A stretch of 47,403 bases of DNA. It comes from a virus. Of the stretch, positions 26,750-34,283 are shown in pieces; positions within the stretch are counted from its first letter, which is position 1; every line of letters starts with the position of its first letter. Below the pieces are notes generated by a model. The model saw nothing but the letters and a program-made list of their open reading frames with translations. It had not been told where the DNA came from and made no database searches. The position numbers and the translations under genes are program-made. The stretch lies in the IMG/VR virus record IMGVR_UViG_3300025864_000022, positions 1-47,403 of that record. The stretch is one strand, 5' to 3'.

Positions 26750-27759
26750 TATTCATTTCTTTGATTAAGTTGTACTGTACTATTTAGATCGCCTATATAA
26801 GCAGCCTTAGCTATTTCAATAGCTCTATCTAATATTTCTCTGTGTACTATTGGATTCAATTCACATTCTGTAACAGTTGTGATTCCATCAATAGTCAAAC
26901 CATCATATACACTTGTCAGATTTACTAATATGATTGGCTAAGGTCTTTTGATATATCTAACATTATAAGTAGAATTAATAGCTGTTCCAGTATGAGGAAT
27001 GATTTCTATATTAGGAATACCTGCAGTTGCACCATCTTTAATAAGTCGCCATACTTGATATTTCAAAGGTTCCTTAAATGGTTTAGACATTAATCTATCG
27101 TATTCTTGATAGTCTATTGGAACAACTCTATAAGTTATAGAATTATTTGTATAAACTTCATTGAGAATTAAAAGAACATTAGCAGGTAATACAAATATTT
27201 GACCTCTTAAATCAAACGGAGTTACACTTGTAGCAGTTCCACCAGTCAATGCAGTAGGTCCAGTCGCTGATATTGGAGTAGTTGTGATTACTGTTTTATC
27301 AACATTCAATAAATATCTTATAAGACTTTCAGCATTTAACAATCCTTTAATCGTTGCAATAGTTGCAGTAGCACTACAGTTTAATGTAATTGCTGTACCT
27401 GTGACTGATGCGGAAGGAGTTCCATTAGTAATAGTTGTTGTTATTGTAATTGAATTACCAAGTGTACCAGCTTCTCTAGCGTAAAAATAGACTCCACCAA
27501 TAGTTCCAGAAGCATTCACACCTGTTACTATATTACCAGATTGCATAATCAATTCAGAAAAATCTATCTGTCTTTTAGGAGAATTATCAAAACCCTCTTT
27601 ATATTTATTGCCATTTGGATTAAAATGATTGAATATGATTTCACTCTAAGCCTTAGTAAGGAATACAGATTTTTCATATTCATTTAATCCAGGAGCAGAG
27701 TTACTCATTATGTTATTGTAGAGTAGATCAAATTCGTTTGAGAATTCTCCCGTAGTCAT
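26749..27759 (-). CDS. Virion protein, tandem paralogue 1, 336 aa, with inserted beta domain
   Basis: Begins MTTGEFSNEFDLLYNNIMSN and has the shared NEYEKSVFLTKAQ, IDYQEYDRLMSKPFKEPLKY and TECELNPIVHREIL motifs. Between them, residues about 85-170 carry a domain (AREAGTLGNSITITTTI ... ASVTGTAITLNC ... TALTGGTATS) that also appears in the 417-residue protein and the muzzle-like protein. A TAG at 26938-26940 would cut off the conserved C-terminus under the standard code. It lies two bases after the preceding gene's stop. Function is unknown beyond probable virion connector. Confidence 0.72.
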
Positions 27760-27761
27760 AA

Positions 27762-28775
27762 TTATTGTTTTAATTTAGCCTCAAGCAAGAATTTAATATC
27801 CTGTCTCTTGGGATTATTTAAAAATTTAGCTGCAATATTTAATGTGGGTTCTTCGTTGTGTTCACATAAAGGACTATTGTCACTTCGTAGATACAAGAAA
27901 TTACCTCTATTAGAAATCATACCAGCTTCAATACTTTTCTTGATTAAAACTTTTGTATTAAGTAAAGGATCTGTAATTATCTTTAAGAACAACTTACTAT
28001 CACCTTGAATCAAATTGTTTATCTTCGTATGTAACGAATCCAATTTTTCATTTACGGATAGAGGTCTATTAGACATTGTTTCTACAATCACTCGCAATAC
28101 ATCAGCTTCTGTTTCAATCCTACCAAACTCTTTATAACACTTCATTGTAGTACTCATATTGTCTTTAGCAGTTTTATTTTCTTCCCCTTCTATAATTATT
28201 ACAAATTGATACGTTGCTTTAGGTGCATCTTGTAATGCATATAGGGAAGGTGCAATCATATCTTTGTTTGCCAAGAGTACTTTGTATCGAATATAATCAT
28301 CTGGGTCCATTAGATTAAACAGATTGTCCTACTTAGTAAGACGTACCATAAAATTATCCCAATAGTTATCTACTTTCTTATAAATACTTAAAGCATTATA
28401 TTCAAGACCCATGATTTGTTCTAGATAAGTTTTCTCATCATCTGTTAGTACATTTACATACATCCCAGAGGATAGTCTAGGTATTGTAAAATACCTCACT
28501 GCACTCTCAGCCATGCCCCCAGAAAGGATATGTTTAGGATTTGGACCTACCATACCACCTTCTTTAGGAATGTGTCTTACAATGACTCTTTCGTTCCTTA
28601 AACAATTCAACAACACGTCTTGTTCTACAACTGGTATAGACTTCTTATACGTTTCTTTCACTTTAATAGGTTCTTCACTTTGAACCATTTGCAAGGGTAA
28701 CTCCGCAACGATATCATCTACGATGAAATTCTATTCCTCGTACCCTACTTTTTCTTCCATTTTTTCTTTTGCCAT
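27762..28775 (-). CDS. crAss-like virion protein downstream of capsid gene, 337 aa
   Basis: Starts MAKEKMEEKVGYEEQNFIVD with AGGAGA five bases upstream, one of the clearer Shine-Dalgarno sites in the window. Mid-protein it has VRHIPKEGGMVGPNPKHILS and a long helical C-terminal half (DPDDYIRYKVLLANKDMI and so on). Two TAG codons, at 28728-28730 and 28329-28331. Proteins of this look follow the major capsid gene in crAss-like phages; a role at the head vertex or head-tail interface is plausible. It is behind the capsid terminator, so its expression probably depends on read-through, as no promoter is visible in the 60-base gap. Confidence 0.7.
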
Positions 28776-28790
28776 TTCTCCTAAAATTTT

Positions 28791-28825
28791 AAAAAATAAG
28801 GGGAAGGAAGTAACTCCCTCCCCTT
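28791..28825 (-). terminator. Rho-independent terminator behind major capsid gene
   Basis: On the minus strand AAGGGGAGGGAG, a three-base loop, then CTTCCTTCCCCTT, followed by TATTTTTT. It begins 11 bases after the capsid TGA stop. It would make capsid mRNA more abundant than that of the downstream connector genes. Confidence 0.85.
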
Positions 28826-28835
28826 TGGTTAATTA

Positions 28836-31201
28836 TCAAGCCTGCAATACAGCAGGAATCAAAGACATTGTTCGTGTCGGATCTAGTACGCAAAGACCCA
28901 ACGTAGCCATTCTGTGTATTACAGCAGAATCTTCATCAAAGGACATATAAGGATTACCCTTTTGACCAGTGAAAGGATTACGTAAACCCCATTGATATCC
29001 ACGATATTCAGTGTCACCTTTAATCTTACATTTGAAGATATTGGGTTGGTCCATTGTACCGATATACATGATATCATAACGATAGGACATAGCCACACCA
29101 CCAAGCGGATGCAAGATCTTATTACGAACTGGATCGTCATAGAAAGAGTCAACATCCAACTTAACACGAACTCCATTGGGAGCCTTATACTCAACGAACT
29201 GGAATCCAGCAGATAGAGCATTAGAGTGAAGTTTAGATTGAACTTTTTCAATAACACCAATAGAACTATTATCCAACATGAACTGAGTCCAACCAGAGAT
29301 AACATTCAATACAGCTTTGTGGAATGCAATAGCACCACGTTCACCAGTTTTAATTACAAAGTAACGATCACCAAAATCAAGTTTAGCAGCAGATAGTTCA
29401 TACAAAGCATCTTCCAGTAGTTTCAAACTAAAGGTGTTGTAATACATAGTATTAGCAACTTCCATTTGTTCAAACAAACCAGCCCCAGTCTTGATGACAT
29501 TACCTGACTTACCAAAGTTCATATATTCACCATTGGAATTTCTGTTAGAAGTACCAAAAGCAAGTACATTGTTTTTATATTCAGAGAACTATTGTTCTAC
29601 TTCCCAATCTACATTGTGCATCCACATCGTAGCAATATCCTTAGTCAAACCACCACTATCTGTGGGTTTTGTAATAGGAATACCTACTGCAAGTTTTTTG
29701 TTAAGCATGTTACCACCAACCTTGTGCTGAATACGAATCTGAGACCACTCATTACGCATAGAGACAGGAGAGGTAAACCTAACATCACCAACTTTTCTAG
29801 AGAATTCTTTTTCTACAGGAGCAAAGTCAATAGAGAAACGTTCACCCGAAAGCAATCGTTCTGCAGGACAACCTGTAGTGTTACCACCCATAAGTTCAAC
29901 CTTATAGACAGCGTTTGTACCTTCCATACGTGCATCACCAAGGATACGGAATGGATAGATCTGATTCAAGTGACCTACGATTACTTCACCATCGGCGAAC
30001 CAATCTTCTGGGAATACTAGATAGAACGGAGCAGTACCTACCCCTGAATTGCTAGAAGCTGATGTAACAACTACACCATTTTCATCTCGTGCTTCTACTA
30101 GAGGAATATTCCTACGAGAGGAACCAATTACATCCCAATAGTATTCACTATCATCCTCAAATTCCCTTGTAGGAAATTGATTCAGGAATGTATCCAGACT
30201 CTTACCTCTGTAATAAGCTAACAACTATACCATGAGGTTAGTTGCTTTTTGGGGAGCCAACTGAAAAATTGAACCTAAGTGATTGTCTTTAGTTAACATT
30301 TGTTATCGTAAAGGCTTTTTATCCTCTACTTCTTACAATTTATCATCTTGTAAGCTCAGCATATATCTTCACCCCAGTAGGGTGTCGTGCACTCGTGGAA
30401 GCTTATATTCTATTTGATGATATAAACATGATTTCCTAAAAGTAGAATAAGGCATATTAACTTGCTTTGCTGCAGATCTCATACTAAAGTTATTGTTAAA
30501 TAACTCTAGGATCTCAGACTTGCTAATCGTATTGTATTTACAATTAGTTAATCCCCTTTTTCTAATCTCGACTTTTTGATTAATTAACTCTGTATAGATT
30601 ATATATCTTGTGACTTTGAAATGTTCTCCCAATTTCTCAAGAGTCCAATTCTAATTCAAGTATAAATCCAATAGTAATTCTGTGTCGATGATTTGTCTTT
30701 TAAACCTTGGTGTGTTACCACCAATACTTACATTGTATCCTTTTGTCTTATCTGTTGAATCAAATAAGTCTATGTAATAGACTTCTCTTTCATCAATTTC
30801 TTCTAATAAACAATTCTCTAATAAATCCATGTAGAAGTTTTCCTTCCCATGTTTTTTCATTGCTCTGTTTATAAGTTGACTTCCATAATCACTGTGTCTC
30901 AAATGTTCTTTCCATCTGAGTTTCATGTCTACTTTTGTCTAACCCACATAAACTTTGCTGTTAGAATTGTTCCTGATAATGTAAATAAATCCTGTTTTCA
31001 TAAATAGTTTCATCTTCTATGCGTTACGGTGGCTACACTTATTAGGGTGTAGTTTACCTCGGTATTGCCCATTTGTAGAAGGGTTTCACCGATTTTGCGC
31101 GATGTTTACCTGCATGTTACCATGTAGGGAGGCTTAACGTAAGGTCAACCTTTCCAATGTTGGAATCCTACCATTTGGTATTTACCCAATTTACCTGCCA
31201 T
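28836..31201 (-). CDS. Major capsid protein (HK97-fold, crAss-like), 504 aa, split by a group I intron
   Basis: Exon 1 is 31148-31201 (18 codons, MAGKLGKYQMVGFQHWKG); exon 2 is 28836-30296 (486 codons plus stop), resuming LTKDNHLGSIFQLAPQKATN. Joined, they give a normal crAss-like capsid N-terminus and the expected length of about 500 residues. Exon 2 has TAG codons at 30225-30227 (in LMVQLLAYYRGK) and 29589-29591. It ends in TGA followed directly by TAA, then a strong terminator. It sits downstream of the scaffold gene, as usual. The intervening 851 bases contain stops in this frame and do not encode capsid sequence, so splicing is needed for a full-length product. Identity is supported by motifs and order; the exact splice bases are inferred from restoring the frame. 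Confidence 0.93.
30297..31147 (-). mobile_element. Group I self-splicing intron in the capsid gene
   Basis: 851 nt. The 5' exon ends in GGT (U before the splice site, as in group I introns) and the intron ends in G (30297), both diagnostic. A candidate P1 pairs the exon end AGGU with GCCU at 31130-31133. A core hairpin resembling P4-P5 is at 31060-31091 (CGGTGAAACCC with GGGCAATACCG on the minus strand), and near the 3' end is a GAAGATATA element typical of the P7/P3 region of group I introns. A homing endonuclease gene occupies most of the interior. Splicing here restores the capsid frame exactly. Subgroup not determined. Confidence 0.85.
30369..31013 (-). CDS. Intron-encoded GIY-YIG homing endonuclease, 214 aa
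   Basis: The N-terminal catalytic module shows the GIY-YIG pattern: GFIYIIRNN (residues 8-16) and KVYVGQT (20-26), followed by basic RWKEHLRH. The metal-binding Glu of the family is probably within the EIDEREVYYIDLF segment. The C-terminal half carries helix-turn-helix-like DNA-binding repeats (SKSEILELFNNNFSMRSAAK, then QVNMPYSTFRKS), as in intron-homing enzymes. Two TAG codons are read as Gln, one being the conserved Gln of the YxGQT motif (30939-30941) and one at 30651-30653. So the endonuclease is adapted to the phage code rather than newly arrived. An alternative start is the ATG at 31001. It should spread the intron into intronless capsid alleles. Confidence 0.87.
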
Positions 31202-31240
31202 AATTTATTGATTTAGAAATTTTATTTGTTTTGTGTTTTA

Positions 31241-32371
31241 TTACGCGTCAATATTCCATCCTTTTCCTATGAAGGATTCTGTATCTTCATCTACACCTGT
31301 AACAAATTTTAAATTACCATCAGCTCCTCTAGCAGTATTATTAAAGGTATTCTCAAGTTCTCTCAAACTTTTACCCACTTCCTTCTTTACTTTACCTTTT
31401 ACGAGAGCGTCTAGGTTCTTAAAACCATCTGTTAATGTGAAGATTAATCCCAGATTTTTAATGAATTCAGTTTTGTTTTCAGATTCATATTTCTACAAAG
31501 CTGTTACTAATTCACCATCTGAGTTTTTAAAGACAGGCTTGCTTATATTTTCATATATCTTTTGCCTAACTGTCTTATCAATCTGTAGTTCACCAAAGAA
31601 ATTCTTATCTTCTAAGATTGATTTCTTTAGATCCTCAGCTTGTTTTTTTCTTGTCTAAGTATTCTATTCTTCCTGTTGTTTGGCCTCATCAATAAGACTC
31701 TAATATTCAGTCTTAAAGTAGTCCTTGTTACTGCTCAGAGCCTCTTTAGCATCTTCAACATCACTTCCCGCATTCATGGATTTACTCACTTCACGAGTAG
31801 CTCTCTCTTTACTATACCCCCTGTTCAGGAAGTCCTAATAAATCAATTGCTTTCTTAATGTTTCCCCTACCTCTGACTCATCTGTAATTGCTGTTTCATT
31901 TATTGAATCCAAGTACTACAAAGTACCTTCATACTTTCTTACATCATCTTGTTCAATGTTAGCATTCAGTGCATCATCTATTCGTTTCTACCTCTCATCA
32001 AATTTACTTTGAATCTACTTCTCAGTAGCTTCTGCAAAATCCTCTGGGGTCTAAATCTTAGACAATGCTTCGTCATCAAGGTCAGGGAAGATACCTTCTT
32101 CTTTCAAGGCTTTGGCAATGGAAGAGTAGAAGTTTTTAGGAGAAGAACTTTTATCCTTGTCAGAATCAGTATCCCCCTTGTCCTCTTTATCTTCACCACC
32201 TACGCTCTCTGGTTTAGCGTCAAACAATTGTTCAACATCAACCTCAGTAGTTACTTCTTTTTCTTTTTCTTTACCCTCTTTGTCAGGTTGGGTATCCTCA
32301 ATTTCCTAATCCTGAAACAGATTTTCAATCTCGTCTGCTTCAAGAATGTTATTCAAATCCAGTTCTTCCAT
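31241..32371 (-). CDS. Capsid scaffolding protein, 376 aa
   Basis: Starts MEELDLNNILEADEIENLFQ behind AAAGGAGA, 6-13 bases upstream, and a clear promoter at 32402-32432. The first ~110 residues are extremely acidic (runs of Glu/Asp with Lys), the middle is a long helical and coiled-coil region (QRKQIDDALNANIEQDDV, then KEALSSNKDYFKTEYQSLID), and the end is more globular. Acidic-helical architecture directly upstream of the major capsid gene is the usual look and position of a phage scaffold. It ends in TAA 39 bases before the capsid ATG. It contains about nine TAG codons, so only overlapping plus-strand shadows appear under standard rules. Scaffold is inferred from position and composition. 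Confidence 0.78.
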
Positions 32372-32401
32372 TTTTTCTCCTTTAAATTTAAAACTTGAAA
32401 A

Positions 32402-32432
32402 CAAAGGTAAGTAAAAATCTAATCCTAAGCAA
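32402..32432 (-). promoter_or_regulatory. Bacteroidota-type promoter for scaffold-capsid genes
   Basis: Minus strand TTGC (32429-32432), 19 bases, then TACCTTTG (32402-32409), an exact match to the TAnnTTTG box. It lies 30 bases upstream of the scaffold start. Confidence 0.75.
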
Positions 32433-32476
32433 TACACTAAGGATTAAATTTATACTCATATAAATTTTTTATTTAT

Positions 32477-32914
32477 TTATACATTCAAATAAAAGGAATG
32501 ATTTCTATTTCCTTTCTTTTTTGATGCTAAATGTACCCATGTCACACCCGTCTTTGTATTCTTTTCAGCAATTAACTAATCAAATGAGATATGTAAGTCC
32601 TTTAGAGCCAATAGAATTAGATTAAAAGCTTCTTTAGTAGTCTTACCTCTAATTCCCACATCAATAGCTGTCCCAGATAAGTGTGCAGAATTAGAAACCC
32701 CTTTAACTGCTTTATTCAGTTTAGGACATCTGTACCAAGAGGTTATATCAAATGGAATTCCTATTCTAGTTCTAATTGGCTATAACACTGTATCTGCAAA
32801 CCAATCTGCATCTTTCTCAATTAGTTTAGGCATTGAATTATCAATCTTTAATTCTATTGCTTTACTAGATCTGGTTGCTTCTTCTATTGAAAAGTTTTCA
32901 CTTAAATGACTCAT
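32477..32914 (-). CDS. Endolysin, peptidase M15-type, 145 aa
   Basis: Contains the zinc peptidase M15 pattern: DITSWYRCPKLNKAVKGV, then SAHLSGTAIDVG with H78 and D85 as ligands, and TWVHLA with H128 as the third. These L,D- or D,D-peptidases cut peptidoglycan stem peptides; phage versions of about 145 residues act as endolysins and in Bacteroidota phages usually lack a signal peptide, as here. TAG codons occur after DTVL and at SFDQLIA. It is the last gene of a compact lysis cassette, two bases after the holin-like gene. Without the recoding no gene would be called at this locus. Confidence 0.88.
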
Positions 32915-32916
32915 AT

Positions 32917-33345
32917 TTATTTAAGTAAATGCATTATTAAAACTGTAGCTAATGCTCCAAGGGCTACAGAATATAAAGAAACTGTTACCCAAAAATTACC
33001 AACTTTGTTTTCTAAAGAGCGAATTCTTTTTTCTCTTGTAGTATATAAATCCATTTTCAAATCATCAAATTCCTTCTTATCGGCTTTGTCTTTTTCTAAA
33101 TCATCAATTCGTTTAGATGTACCACTTTTTAGTTCTTTGATATCTTCACTAAGTCGATCAATCTATGTACTCAATTTAATGAGTAAATCGTGGTCATCTG
33201 ACCCTTTTACACTAGTTACTTTTAAAGCTTCTGCAGCGGCATTAGCTATAACTGAAGCAGCCTTTGTAGCTGCATTACCTATTACGTCTAATGCTTTATC
33301 CTAAGCATCCTATAATTCTTTGTGAGCTTTCTCTGCTGCCGTCAT
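32917..33345 (-). CDS. XhlA-like holin-associated membrane protein, 142 aa
   Basis: N-terminal Ala/Lys-rich helix, a central coiled coil (STQIDRLSEDIKELKS, then RIDDLEKDKADKKEFDDLKM), and one C-terminal membrane segment (FWVTVSLYSVALGALATVLI) ending HLLK. A coiled coil followed by a single terminal transmembrane helix is the architecture of the XhlA family, which helps holins release endolysins. TAG codons at residues 12 and 15 and in STQID. Its position between a spanin-like gene and an M15 peptidase supports a lysis role. It could be the holin itself, since no other obvious holin lies in the cassette. Confidence 0.7.
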
Positions 33346-33388
33346 ATTGTCCTCATTTTTATAAGTGTTTTAAAATTATAAGATTAGT

Positions 33389-34069
33389 TTATTTGGTAAT
33401 TAATATGCCTAAAACTATTCCCGTACCCAATCCTATCCATCCTTTATTCTTATTGAACCAATTATTTTGTTTTGTTAATTGTTTCTTCAAATCATTGTTT
33501 AAATCTTCTCTAACTTTCAGTAAATCCACTTTACTTTTAATTGTCTAATCTTTTATAAGATTCTCTTTGTTACAAGAACCCCATCCTATACTATCTGCAG
33601 TAACTACTAAATCTAATTCATTAACTGCCTCTCCAAGGGCATAATTCTCATCTATAAGACCCTCTACCTAATTCTGATATGCATTAACTACTTCTATACA
33701 ACCTGCATCTAAGGAGTCTCCATATTGAGTCAAGAGATCTTTTACTTTTTTCTATAGACCCTAGTTCTATTTATTTAAACCATTCGCTTTAGATTCCCAC
33801 TAATCTGCTTTCTTTTTAGCTGCATCACTCTTAGCTTTTTCTATTTTCTAAATACTGTCCTATAAGATTATCAACTATTTATTATTTGCGTCTGTAATAG
33901 AATCCCTTAACGTTTGTGTAGCATTCTATAATTCTGTCTAAAAGAGTAATTTCTAAGTCTATTTATAATTTGCATTACTACAGGTAAATGTGATGAATAT
34001 TAATAAACCACATAAACCTATACTAACCCATTTCCAATATTTTTTTATGAAATCGAGTATTTTTTTCAT
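33389..34069 (-). CDS. Spanin-like membrane-anchored coiled-coil protein, 226 aa
   Basis: An N-terminal membrane helix (residues about 14-29, WVSIGLCGLLIFITFT) is followed by a long Gln/Lys-rich coiled coil and a C-terminal hydrophobic segment (GWIGLGTGIVLGILITK). The cassette position and shape suggest an inner-membrane spanin or holin accessory. CSN follows the first helix, so a lipoprotein is not excluded, though the lipobox is imperfect. By my reading 13 of its 18 Gln codons are TAG, one of the highest densities in the window. Read with the standard code it breaks into fragments of at most a few dozen codons. Ends in TAA. Confidence 0.68.
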
Positions 34070-34088
34070 TTTATTTTATTTAGTTTAT

Positions 34089-34118
34089 AACTATGAGTAG
34101 ATTTCCCCACTCATAGTT
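34089..34118 (-). terminator. Hairpin between fibre block and lysis cassette
   Basis: A perfect 10-bp inverted repeat, AACTATGAGT and ACTCATAGTT, with a 10-base loop. It is not followed by a clean T tract on the minus strand, so it may be a weak terminator or a processing site. It lies between the 29-residue gene and the spanin-like gene. Confidence 0.5.
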
Positions 34119-34127
34119 TATTTTAAA

Positions 34128-34217
34128 TTAATTAATAAACCCAGCCGCTTTCATTGCTCCATGAATTTCAGAGATGCAAGTTTGGGCGAGGGTGGAGAGG
34201 GTTGAGGATTTGGGCAT
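34128..34217 (-). CDS. Small hypothetical protein, 29 aa
   Basis: ATG at 34217, TAA at 34128, immediately after the tail fibre gene. The translation begins MPKSSTLSTLAQ and ends MKAAGFIN. The codons are much richer in C and G (TCC, CTC, GCC, ACC) than the phage background, like the end of the fibre gene, so it probably came with that module. No motif I recognise. An upstream in-frame TGA fixes the start. Could be noncoding, but composition favours a gene or the tail of one. Confidence 0.45.
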   Translation of the reverse strand: MPKSSTLSTLAQTCISEIHGAMKAAGFIN

Positions 34218-34283
34218 ATTGGGTCAGTTTATTTTTGGCGTGTGGATGGCGTGAGCTACTTTTAAATTCTTAATTAGATATTC

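Noticed and set aside
19325-29305. Minus-strand frames in other registers, e.g. 19325-19519 and 28919-29305.
   Set aside because: They overlap the muzzle-like and capsid genes in a different frame and give hydrophobic nonsense-like translations.
30369-31201. Reading the capsid interruption as a simple insertion that kills the gene.
   Set aside because: The ends fit group I splice-site rules and restore the frame exactly, with core-like hairpins present.
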